This document shows, one piece after another, positions 1 through 6,225 of a DNA stretch of 13,440 bases. Position numbers and translations under genes: made by a program. The stretch lies in the NCBI GenBank assembly GCA_964388085.1, contig CAYLZW010000151.1, forward strand, positions 1 to 13,440. The letters run 5' to 3'. The notes below the pieces were generated by a model. The model did no database searches and was not told where the DNA came from. It saw only the letters and a program-made list of their open reading frames with translations. How positions within the stretch are numbered: the first letter of the stretch is position 1; every line of letters begins with the position of its first letter. The DNA is from CAYLZW01 sp964388085. Its GTDB lineage: Bacteria > Myxococcota > UBA727 > CAYLZW01.

Positions 1-10
1 ATCGTCCGCC

Positions 11-328
11 ATGAGCGCTCGCGTCCTCGTCGTCGGCCGACATGAGAACCTCACGGATCGCGTGGTGGCGATCCTGCTGCGCCATGGCTTCGAGGCGCTG
101 CCCTGCCTCGAAGACGAGAGCGCGCTCCGCGCCATCGCGGCGGTCAGCAAAGAGCCGCTGGACGTGGTGCTGCTCGGCGGCGTCATCGAGCCCGCGTCGC
201 GCTCGAGGCTGCTCGAGGCGGTGCAGCTCGATCGACCCGGCGTCCCCGTCGTGGAGCACTTCGGTGGCTTCCACAACCTCGTGAAGCGGATCGAGGCGGC
301 CCTCGTGCAGCGGGCGGCGACCCGCTAA
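11..328 (+). CDS. Pseudo-receiver (response-regulator-like) protein
   Basis: This 105-residue protein has the beta-alpha pattern of a CheY-type receiver domain and nothing else. It opens with a hydrophobic strand (RVLVV), has a second strand followed by GG (DVVLLGG) where receivers carry the phosphoacceptor Asp, and a third (VPVVEHFGG) before a last amphipathic helix. The Asp at the end of strand 3 is Gly, the acidic pair after strand 1 is replaced by GRHE, and the usual Thr/Ser of strand 4 is missing, so phosphorylation is unlikely. It may work as a protein-binding module; that is inference. ATG at 11 is the first usable start, but only ten bases are visible upstream, so an earlier start cannot be excluded. 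The lipoprotein gene follows 12 bases after the TAA, so the two are probably co-transcribed. Confidence 0.75.
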   Translation: MSARVLVVGRHENLTDRVVAILLRHGFEALPCLEDESALRAIAAVSKEPLDVVLLGGVIEPASRSRLLEAVQLDRPGVPVVEHFGGFHNLVKRIEAALVQRAATR

Positions 329-340
329 ACGGTTTCCGTG

Positions 341-1327
341 ATGAGCCCACAGCACGCGCGCTCCCTCTGCCTCGGCGTGATCCTCGCGCTGACGCTCGGC
401 TGCGCGTCGACCGAGGTGCGCGGCCGCCACGTGACGCGCCTCGGCCCGCTGAGAAGCGCGCCCCTCCACCCGGCCGGCGCCGCCGACGAGCCGCTGCTGC
501 TCGAGGCCGGACGCGATGTGCTCGACGACGCCGAGCTCGCGCGCATGAAGGGAGAGCTCGCCCGCTACTTTCAAGACACCACCGCGCGCCTCGCGAACGA
601 GCACGCAGCCACGACGTCGGCGCGAGGGCTGGCGCGCGTTCAGCGCTGTACGCTCTCGGCGTCACCGACCCCACGCGCGACCGTGTACCTGGCGCGCTGC
701 CGCGTAGCCCTCGAGGTAGAGGGCGTGCCGGTCGCCAGCGTGGAGGCGTCCGCCGAGCGACGGACGCGCGCGCGGGCGGTCAGCGAAGCGCGGGCCGCCG
801 AGATCCGTGCGCTGACCCGCAACCCGCTGCTCGAGTACGACGACGCCCGCGGCGCGCTCGAGAGCGCCCTCGACGAGGCGCTGCGGCTGCTCATCACCGG
901 CGCCGCGCCCGAGCGGGACGAGCTCGACCCGCTCGGCGCGCCGGCCGTCGCCGTCGATGAAGCCGCCATGCGGGAAGACGCCGTCCAGAGGCTCGCGAAG
1001 CACGAGGGGCCTGCCCTGGCGGCCGCCTGCATCGATCTCGGGCGCTACGGCACCGCCGCGGACGGCATCGCCCTGGCCGCGCACCTCGACGACGACAGCG
1101 CGCTCGTGCGGCGAGCCTGCGCGACCGCCATCGGCGAGCTCGGCGCGAAGGACGCGTATCCGGCGCTGCAACGGCGCTCGGCCGACGTCGACAAAGCCGC
1201 CGGCGCCGCCATCGAGCTCGCCAAGCAGCGACTGCGTGCGCTCTACCCCGACCTGCCGCCGGACGAGCGTCCGCCGGAGACGTCCTCGAAGCCCTCGAAC
1301 AGCTCGACGGAGGGCGGCGGCGTCTGA
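341..1327 (+). CDS. Lipoprotein with C-terminal HEAT-like repeats
   Basis: The 328-residue product starts with a signal peptide that ends in LTLGC, placing the lipidated Cys at residue 21, so it should be anchored in the cell envelope. Residues of roughly 85-190 form a mixed alpha/beta region with two Cys about 23 residues apart (QRC, LARC). Residues of about 207-305 are helical and HEAT-like (for example LVRRACATAIGELGAKDA and PALQRRSADVDKAAG), a fold used for protein binding. The tail is Pro/Ser/Gly-rich. ATG at 341 is preferred over the adjoining GTG at 338; neither has a clear Shine-Dalgarno sequence. The gene follows the pseudo-receiver gene closely. Its last 85 bases lie opposite the 3' end of the UPF0158 gene. 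Specific function unknown. Confidence 0.8.
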   Translation: MSPQHARSLCLGVILALTLGCASTEVRGRHVTRLGPLRSAPLHPAGAADEPLLLEAGRDVLDDAELARMKGELARYFQDTTARLANEHAATTSARGLARVQRCTLSASPTPRATVYLARCRVALEVEGVPVASVEASAERRTRARAVSEARAAEIRALTRNPLLEYDDARGALESALDEALRLLITGAAPERDELDPLGAPAVAVDEAAMREDAVQRLAKHEGPALAAACIDLGRYGTAADGIALAAHLDDDSALVRRACATAIGELGAKDAYPALQRRSADVDKAAGAAIELAKQRLRALYPDLPPDERPPETSSKPSNSSTEGGGV

Positions 1328-1737
1328 GGCTCCACCCCCGCGGCGCGCACCTCCGCGTCGACGTGCTCCCAAAAGCGCGCCTGCTCGAAGCGATGGAAGC
1401 TCGCCAGCGCCGCCCGGTCCTCGTCGAGGAGCTCCATGCAGCGGGTCAGCGCGCCGGTCTTCTTGAAGCCCGCCTCGAGCTTTCCCTTGAGCTCGCCCGC
1501 GGGGAGGCCCTGAATGAACGTGCGCATGACGTCGCGCGCGAAGCCCGTGTCGACGGGCGTGAGCGGTAGGTAGCGCCGCGGCTCCTTGCGGATCTGGTCG
1601 CGGGACTCCTCCTCGTCGGAGAAGCCCGGCACCACCGAGAGGACCTCGCCGCTCAGCAGGTCGAGGAAATTCTCCGTGCCCGTGGCGTCGCGAAACGCCA
1701 GCTCGAGATCGGCCCAGTCCACGTCGAGCTTGCCCAA
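1243..1737 (-). CDS. UPF0158 family protein
   Basis: This 164-residue protein matches my recollection of the UPF0158 family: an N-terminal segment VDWADLELAFRDA, a strand region around SGEVLSVVPGF, then RYLPLTPVD, FARDVMRTFIQGLP and a helical end with ALASFHRFEQARFWEHV. The family's biochemical role is not established. The start is TTG at 1737, chosen because the - strand carries GGGAG six bases ahead of it and because the family homology begins almost at once. Residues from about 140 on are Ser/Gly-rich and are encoded opposite the end of the lipoprotein gene, so the C-terminus is under unusual coding constraint or is not conserved. Gene identity is fairly sure; the start codon is less so. 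Confidence 0.8.
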   Translation of the reverse strand: MGKLDVDWADLELAFRDATGTENFLDLLSGEVLSVVPGFSDEEESRDQIRKEPRRYLPLTPVDTGFARDVMRTFIQGLPAGELKGKLEAGFKKTGALTRCMELLDEDRAALASFHRFEQARFWEHVDAEVRAAGVEPQTPPPSVELFEGFEDVSGGRSSGGRSG

Positions 1738-1756
1738 AGCTGGCTCCCGCTTGCGC

Positions 1757-1762
1757 TACAGT
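1757..1762 (+). promoter_or_regulatory. Candidate -10 element (TACAGT) of the leader ORF/DUF309 transcript
   Basis: TACAGT fits TAnnnT and stands seven bases before the ATG at 1770, so the expected transcription start falls on or next to the start codon. A leaderless transcript would explain why no Shine-Dalgarno sequence is seen. The -35 region is not recognisable. The same arrangement precedes the genes at 8286 and 11226. Confidence 0.35.
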
Positions 1763-1769
1763 CGGGGCC

Positions 1770-1901
1770 ATGAGCGCACCCGAACGTCGCGGTCACGTTA
1801 CATTCGCTTCCGCCGCGGATCGAAAATTCTCCCGTTCGCTCGGGCGAGCCCTGGGTGAGGGCTCCCGCCCGCGCGCGCGCGCCGCGAAGCTGCCGCGGTG
1901 A
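1770..1901 (+). CDS. Possible 43-residue leader ORF upstream of the DUF309 gene
   Basis: An ATG at 1770 opens a 43-codon frame encoding a basic, Arg/Ala/Ser-rich peptide (begins MSAPERRGHVTF, ends AAKLPR). Its TGA at 1899-1901 overlaps the GTG start of the DUF309 gene as GTGA, the four-base overlap typical of translational coupling. A TACAGT -10-like element stands seven bases before the ATG, so it could be translated from a leaderless mRNA. No family is recognised, the composition is close to that of random GC-rich sequence, and the 3' half contains a strong hairpin. It may be a leader peptide that sets DUF309 translation, or a chance frame. The GTGA overlap and promoter spacing are seen directly; expression is inference. 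Confidence 0.35.
   Translation: MSAPERRGHVTFASAADRKFSRSLGRALGEGSRPRARAAKLPR
1795..1802 (-). promoter_or_regulatory. Possible extended -10 element of the UPF0158 gene
   Basis: On the - strand this reads TGTAACGT, an extended -10 of TG plus TAnnnT type, and would give a leader of about 50 bases before the TTG start at 1737. No convincing -35 hexamer stands 16-18 bases upstream. It lies inside the possible leader ORF on the opposite strand. Weak call. Confidence 0.2.
1842..1870 (+). repeat. Strong hairpin before the DUF309 start
   Basis: GAGCCCT (1846-1852) and AGGGCTC (1858-1864) form a perfect 7-bp stem with a 5-base loop; GGGC (1842-1845) and GCCC (1867-1870) extend it after a 2-base bulge. 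It ends 27 bases before the GTG at 1898 and has no following T-tract, so it is not a standard intrinsic terminator. It could influence ribosome traffic from the leader ORF into the DUF309 gene. An alternating GC stretch follows directly (about 1870-1883). Confidence 0.4.
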
Positions 1902-2446
1902 CCTCTCCCGACCTCCCGGCCCCGAAGCGCCCGCCAGGGCGGGTGTGCGCCGGCGAGCCGCTGCCGCCCTACCGCTATGTGCCGGACGGCGCGCACCCAC
2001 ATCCGGTCACGTCGAGCGAGGGGCACTTCCACGGTCGCACGTTCAGCGCGCCCGAGCCCGTCAGCGAGATCGCCTGGATGGTGAACCCGCTCTGGCTCTA
2101 CGGCGTCGACCTGTTCAACAACCGCTTCTACTGGGAGGCGCACGAGGTCTGGGAGCCGCTGTGGCGCGCGCTCGACAAGGCGGAGCCGCCCGGCATGTTC
2201 ATCCAGGGCTTGATGCAGTGCTCGGCGGCGATGCTCAAGGTTCACCTCGAGAACATGGAGGGCGTGCTCGCGCTGTGGGGGAAGGCCGAGGTGCGGCTCG
2301 GCCAGTGCGCCAAGGTCAGCGACGAGCTCTGGGGCCTCCCGGCGCGAAAGACGTTCAAGGCGTTCTCCCGCTACTTCGCGCCCGCGCAGCACAAGGGGCG
2401 CGTGCCCCGGCTCGAGGACGCGCCCGTGCTCAAGCTCTCGCTGTGA
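1898..2446 (+). CDS. DUF309 family protein
   Basis: The 182-residue product carries the hallmark of DUF309: FNNRFYWEAHEVWEPLW at residues 73-89, with Glu80, His82, Glu83 and Glu86 in a helix, followed by a second helix with FIQGLMQCSAAMLK. These conserved acidic/His residues suggest a helical-bundle pocket, possibly metal- or ligand-binding, but no activity is established for the family. The N-terminal part (LPPYRYVPDGAHPHP, then GHFHGR) resembles the extension I recall in some bacterial and cyanobacterial members. GTG at 1898 is the start that includes it; no good Shine-Dalgarno sequence is present, but the upstream leader ORF ends in GTGA across this codon, which fits coupled initiation. 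It is divergent from the UPF0158 gene. Confidence 0.8.
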   Translation: MTSPDLPAPKRPPGRVCAGEPLPPYRYVPDGAHPHPVTSSEGHFHGRTFSAPEPVSEIAWMVNPLWLYGVDLFNNRFYWEAHEVWEPLWRALDKAEPPGMFIQGLMQCSAAMLKVHLENMEGVLALWGKAEVRLGQCAKVSDELWGLPARKTFKAFSRYFAPAQHKGRVPRLEDAPVLKLSL

Positions 2447-2470
2447 TCACGAGGTGTTAGCGACCGGGAC

Positions 2471-2498
2471 GCCCCCGCCGGGTGGGGCTCCGACCCAC
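2471..2498 (+). other. Two mutually exclusive short stems after the DUF309 gene
   Basis: GCCCC (2471-2475) can pair with GGGGC (2484-2488), or GTGGG (2482-2486) with CCCAC (2494-2498); the two stems share bases and cannot coexist. Neither is followed by a T-tract. They may mark the 3' end of the DUF309 mRNA, but with 5-bp stems in GC-rich DNA chance is a real possibility. Confidence 0.2.
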
Positions 2499-2555
2499 GC
2501 GCGAAGCCGCCGGCCAACCGTTTGATCTTGAAGGATGTTTCGGAACCCTCCGGAA

Positions 2556-2571
2556 TGGCAGGAAAAGTGCT
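2556..2571 (+). promoter_or_regulatory. Sigma-54-like -24/-12 element before the subtilase gene
   Basis: TGGCAGGAAAAGTGCT aligns with the sigma-54 consensus TGGCACG-N4-TTGCW: the invariant GG and GC have the required spacing and only two defined positions differ. The predicted transcription start would fall around 2581-2583, directly before the ATG at 2585, which would make the mRNA nearly leaderless. An overlapping TACCTC eight bases before the ATG could instead act as a weak sigma-70-type -10. Only one of these can be right; no enhancer-binding site is recognisable. Confidence 0.25.
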
Positions 2572-2584
2572 ACCTCCGCGCACC

Positions 2585-5470
2585 ATGTCGTGCACGCATT
2601 GCCTCCCCGTCGCCCTTCTCCTCGCCAGCGCCACCGCCGTCGCCGCGCCGCCGACCCTCGAGGATCGCTTCTCGCCGCGCAGCTACGTCTCCGCCGAGCA
2701 GCGCTTCCTCGTCGACGCCGCGCTCGACCACCTGGCCATGCGCGCCGCGCCCGAGCGCACGCCGGCGGAGATCGCGCTCATCGTCGAGGAGGCCGCCGCC
2801 AAGGTGGCGGTCGGCGACGTCGTGTGGCCACGCGTGAGCGCGTCCGTGCTGGCGCGCCCGCACGGGCTGTTCGTCGTGCGCTTCGCCGAGGAGCTGCCGC
2901 GCTCCCTGCTCGTCAGCCTCGCGCGTGTGGTCGCCGAGGACCCGTCGGTCAGCCATGTCTATCCCGGCCTGCGCCGGGCGAGCGGCCGGGCCTTCACCGA
3001 CGAGCGCCTCGTCGTGACGGCGGCCCCCGGACGGATCGACGACGTCAGCGCCAAGGTCACCGACGCCGTCGGCGGCCGGGTGCTGCGCCGCTCGCTCGTG
3101 CCCGACACCGTCGTCATCGAGGTGGGAGCGCCCTACGCCTACGACGCGGTCGAGGCCTCGGCCGCCCTCGCCTCCGTCGGCGTCGTCGGCCTGGTCTCGG
3201 CCGAGCCCGAGCTGTACCGCGAGTACGCCCTCACCGCCGTCGACTTCGACGACCCCATGCTCGCGCAGCAGTGGCACCTCACGCGCAGCGCCGGCGACGT
3301 CGTGCCGGGCAGCGGACAGATCTTCGCGCCCGCCGCCTGGGAGCTCACCGTCGGCGACCCGTCCGTCGTCGTGGCCGTGTTCGACAGCGGCACCGACGTC
3401 GATCACGAGGACCTCGCGGCCAACGTCGTGGGCGGCTTCGACGCCGTCACCGGCGACGACGATCCGCGCCCCGAGTGCAGCTGGTCGCAGGACGGCCGCG
3501 ACTACGCGCCGAGTTGCCCCGACGACAAGCCCTTCCGCGAGTCGCACGGCACGAGCGTCTCGGGCACCATCGCGGCGGTCGGCAACAACACCACGGGCGT
3601 CGTCGGCGTCTGTCCGGGTTGCTCGCTCTTCCCCGTGCGCCTGCTCGGCGACGGCATGGGCTCAGGCCTGACCACGGCCGAGGCGTTCGTGCGCGCCGTC
3701 GACGAGGGCGCCGACATCATCAACAACTCCTGGGGTCCGGGCGCGAGCATCTACTTCCCGCTCTCGGAGGCCGAGCGCGACGCCTTCGAGTACGCGCGCA
3801 CGGTCGGACGCGGCGGGCTCGGCACCGTCATCATCTTCGCCGCCGGTAACGACACCAGCGACGTGGCGCTCGACTCCTACGCCTCCTGGCACGAGAACAT
3901 CGCCGTCGCGGCCTCGACGAACCTCGACGACTTCGCGCTGTACTCGAACTACGGCCGGCAGATCGACGTCGCGGCGCCGAGCCACGGCGGCGTGTTCGAG
4001 GAGGATGACTACGGCATCGTCACCACCGATCTCAGCGGCGAGGAGGGCTACGCCGAGGGCGAGTACAACACCGGCTTCGGCGGCACGAGCGCGGCGTCCC
4101 CGGTCACCGCGGGCGTCGCGGGCCTCGTGTTGAGCGCGAACCCGAACCTCACCTCGGCGCAGGTGCGCCTGCTCTTGACGTCGACGGCCGACAAGATCCT
4201 CGCCGACAAGATCGACTGGGAGCAGGCCATCGGCCAGGACCTCGGCGAGCTGTTCGCGTACGACGACCAAGGCCACAGCATCGGCTTCGGCTTTGGCCGG
4301 GTGAACGCCGGCGCCGCGGTGCTGGCGGCGAGCACCTCATCGCTCCTCGGCGGCGCCTGCGACGCGCCCGGCTGCGCGCTGTGCGACGCGGCCTCGAACC
4401 GCTGCCTGACGTCGTGTACGGAGCAGAGCGAGTGCCCGGACGGCTCGACCTGCAGAGACGGCGCCTGCCAGCTGCCCCGCCCGAGCTACACCGCCATCGG
4501 TGAGCCCTGCAGCGCCTCGTGCGCGGGCTGCGTGCCGGCCCTCGACAGCCAGTTCGAGGCCACCGAGGTGTGTACCGACGTCTGCGAGAGCGACGACACG
4601 TGCCCCACCGGCTTCGACTGCCGCGTCCCGCAAGCGGGCGGCCCCGCGCTCTGTATGCCCGGCAGCCGAAACGCGGGCGAGCCCGCGGGCATCTTCAACT
4701 GCATCAGCGACATGGTCGGCGTCGGCGTCATCGTCGAGAGCGAGCAGCAGGACCGTATGTGCGGCGATGTGTGCTTCTTCGACGAGAGCTGCGCGTACGG
4801 CTTCCACTGCGGCGCGGCCAACTGCGAGTGCAGCGCGGGCTCGAACCGCGGCTGCTGGGAGTACACCTGCGACGAGGCGTCGCCGGGATCGAACGGGAAC
4901 TTCCCCGCCGCCGTCTGCTTCCCAGACCCCGGCTTCGGCGCGAGCTGCTCCGCGGACATCGACTGTCCCCAGGGTGACTACTGCAAGGGCGGCGCGTGCG
5001 TCCTCGACGATCGCGCGGGCTGCGCGGTCTGCGGCGGCTGCGCGAGCAGCGCGGACTGCGGGCTCGGCGGCTACTGCACCGGCCTGCGCGACAGCGACGT
5101 CGGCACCTGCACGAAGCTGTGCGTGACGAACGACGACTGCCCCGGCAACAGCGAGTGCCTCGACTGGGACGGCGGGCGCGGCACCATGCGGGTGTGCGGC
5201 TCGGACGTCCCCGCCACCGGGGACGCGTACTGCGCCGAGGGCTGGACGTGCGAGGTGGCCTGTCGTGACGACGTCCCCTGCGAGGAGGGCAAGGTCTGTG
5301 CGGACGGCGCCTGCGTCGTCGACGTGCACCACGGCGCTGACGCGGGTCCGGACGGCGGCTCGCCCGGGGTCGTCACCGGCGGCGGCTGCGCGCAGAGCGA
5401 CGCGTCGTCGAGCGCGTGGCTCGGCTTCCTGCTCGTCGGGTTGCTGGCGCTCGCGCGTCGGCGACGCTGA
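2585..5470 (+). CDS. Secreted S8 (subtilisin-type) serine protease with Cys-rich repeats and MYXO-CTERM tail
   Basis: The 961-residue product starts with a signal peptide (LPVALLLASATAVAA) and a propeptide-like region to about residue 215. The DPMLAQQWHL motif then leads into the S8 catalytic domain: Asp267 in FDSGTDVDHEDL, His321 in SHGTSVSGTIAA, oxyanion Asn422 in AAGND and Ser502 in GTSAASP, so it should be active. Residues 590-925 hold about 46 Cys, mainly in six units of C-x3-C-x5-C-x5-C type. After a Gly-rich linker come Cys935, a short hydrophobic helix and RRRR, a MYXO-CTERM-type tail, which predicts processing and cell-surface attachment or release. ATG at 2585 is chosen; ATG at 2555 (which adds Lys and Arg before the hydrophobic core) and TTG at 2522 are in frame. 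The substrate is unknown. Confidence 0.9.
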   Translation: MSCTHCLPVALLLASATAVAAPPTLEDRFSPRSYVSAEQRFLVDAALDHLAMRAAPERTPAEIALIVEEAAAKVAVGDVVWPRVSASVLARPHGLFVVRFAEELPRSLLVSLARVVAEDPSVSHVYPGLRRASGRAFTDERLVVTAAPGRIDDVSAKVTDAVGGRVLRRSLVPDTVVIEVGAPYAYDAVEASAALASVGVVGLVSAEPELYREYALTAVDFDDPMLAQQWHLTRSAGDVVPGSGQIFAPAAWELTVGDPSVVVAVFDSGTDVDHEDLAANVVGGFDAVTGDDDPRPECSWSQDGRDYAPSCPDDKPFRESHGTSVSGTIAAVGNNTTGVVGVCPGCSLFPVRLLGDGMGSGLTTAEAFVRAVDEGADIINNSWGPGASIYFPLSEAERDAFEYARTVGRGGLGTVIIFAAGNDTSDVALDSYASWHENIAVAASTNLDDFALYSNYGRQIDVAAPSHGGVFEEDDYGIVTTDLSGEEGYAEGEYNTGFGGTSAASPVTAGVAGLVLSANPNLTSAQVRLLLTSTADKILADKIDWEQAIGQDLGELFAYDDQGHSIGFGFGRVNAGAAVLAASTSSLLGGACDAPGCALCDAASNRCLTSCTEQSECPDGSTCRDGACQLPRPSYTAIGEPCSASCAGCVPALDSQFEATEVCTDVCESDDTCPTGFDCRVPQAGGPALCMPGSRNAGEPAGIFNCISDMVGVGVIVESEQQDRMCGDVCFFDESCAYGFHCGAANCECSAGSNRGCWEYTCDEASPGSNGNFPAAVCFPDPGFGASCSADIDCPQGDYCKGGACVLDDRAGCAVCGGCASSADCGLGGYCTGLRDSDVGTCTKLCVTNDDCPGNSECLDWDGGRGTMRVCGSDVPATGDAYCAEGWTCEVACRDDVPCEEGKVCADGACVVDVHHGADAGPDGGSPGVVTGGGCAQSDASSSAWLGFLLVGLLALARRRR
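4403..5314 (+). repeat. Six Cys-rich repeat units encoded in the subtilase gene
   Basis: Within the protease, the spacing C-x3-C-x5-C-x5-C occurs at residues 607-624, 663-679, 726-742, 842-858 and 889-905; a sixth copy (788-805) lacks the first Cys. Three copies continue with x4-C (ending GAC at residues 628, 805 and 910). Typical cores are CTEQSECPDGSTC, CESDDTCPTGFDC and CVTNDDCPGNSEC. The regular spacing suggests small disulfide-bonded modules, probably for adhesion or substrate binding outside the cell. Confidence 0.7.
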
Positions 5471-5476
5471 CCCGCC

Positions 5477-6220
5477 TCAGCAAGGCACGCCGGGCGGCGG
5501 CGCGCGCAGATAGCGTCGACAGAAGGACTCGACGCGGGCCCACGCGTCGACGGCGTCCTCGGGCGTGAGCAGGTGGCCGCTGTCCGGGTAGCTCACGCGC
5601 TGGACGCGGGCGGCGTCCGGTCCGTAGCGACGCTGTAGCGCGGTCTGGAAGTCCAGCTCCGGCAGCGGATCGACGACCTCGTCGAGGTCGCCGTGCATCA
5701 TCAACAGCGCGGCCGGGTAGAAGCGGTCGGGGTGCGCCGCCGGGCTCTCGTCCTGCTCGAGGTCCCACGCGGGTGAGCCCGAGATCGAGACGACGACGTC
5801 GAGGCGCGGGTCGGAGACGCGCGCCGCCAGCGCGGCGAAGCCCCCGAGCGAGAAGCCGATGACGCCGGCGCGGCCCTCGGGCAGCCAGCCGCGCTCCTGC
5901 AGCGCGTCGAGGACGCTGCTGACGTCGCTGGCGGTGCCGCGCACGGCGTCGAGGAAGGCGCGCTCCTGGTCGAGGGGATCGTCGAGCCGATCCATCAGCG
6001 CCTGGCGGAAGCGCGCACCGTGGCCCGGGGCGTCGAACGCGATGGCGAGGAACCCGGCGGAGGCCAGGCGCTCGATGTCCTCGAGGAGGTCCTCCTTGGC
6101 GCCGCCGAGCCCGTGCAGGAGGAGCAGCACGCCACGCTCGGCGGCGTGCGCGGGCTCGCCCTCGCAGCACAGCACGGCAGCGGCCGGCCCGAGCTGCAGG
6201 GACGCGCGCGTCGGCTCCAA
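5477..6220 (-). CDS. Alpha/beta hydrolase (dienelactone-hydrolase/esterase type)
   Basis: The 247-residue protein has the whole alpha/beta-hydrolase core: LLLLHGLGG (34-40, oxyanion region), FDAPGHGAR after strand 4, the nucleophile elbow GFSLGG with Ser124, HGDLDEVVD with Asp180 as likely acid, and DSGH with His216. No signal peptide is present, so it is probably a cytoplasmic carboxyl-esterase or related hydrolase; the substrate cannot be told. It is the last gene of an operon with the DUF1844 gene, starting five bases after that gene's TAG. The start is TTG at 6220 without a clear Shine-Dalgarno sequence; GTG at 6175 (residue 16) is the alternative, and both suit coupled translation. Its stop lies six bases from the stop of the convergent protease gene. 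Confidence 0.85.
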   Translation of the reverse strand: MEPTRASLQLGPAAAVLCCEGEPAHAAERGVLLLLHGLGGAKEDLLEDIERLASAGFLAIAFDAPGHGARFRQALMDRLDDPLDQERAFLDAVRGTASDVSSVLDALQERGWLPEGRAGVIGFSLGGFAALAARVSDPRLDVVVSISGSPAWDLEQDESPAAHPDRFYPAALLMMHGDLDEVVDPLPELDFQTALQRRYGPDAARVQRVSYPDSGHLLTPEDAVDAWARVESFCRRYLRAPPPGVPC

Positions 6221-6225
6221 TCGCG

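Noticed and set aside
662..1771. 369-codon open frame on the - strand across the lipoprotein and UPF0158 genes
   Set aside because: Shadow of two better supported genes; low-complexity Arg/Gly/Ala product.
1870..1883. Alternating GC tract as a possible Z-DNA element
   Set aside because: Short and not unusual at this GC content; no further evidence of a role.
2522..2584. Upstream extension of the subtilase to a TTG start
   Set aside because: The extra residues lie before a good signal peptide and there is no Shine-Dalgarno sequence; ATG at 2585 (or 2555) is more likely.
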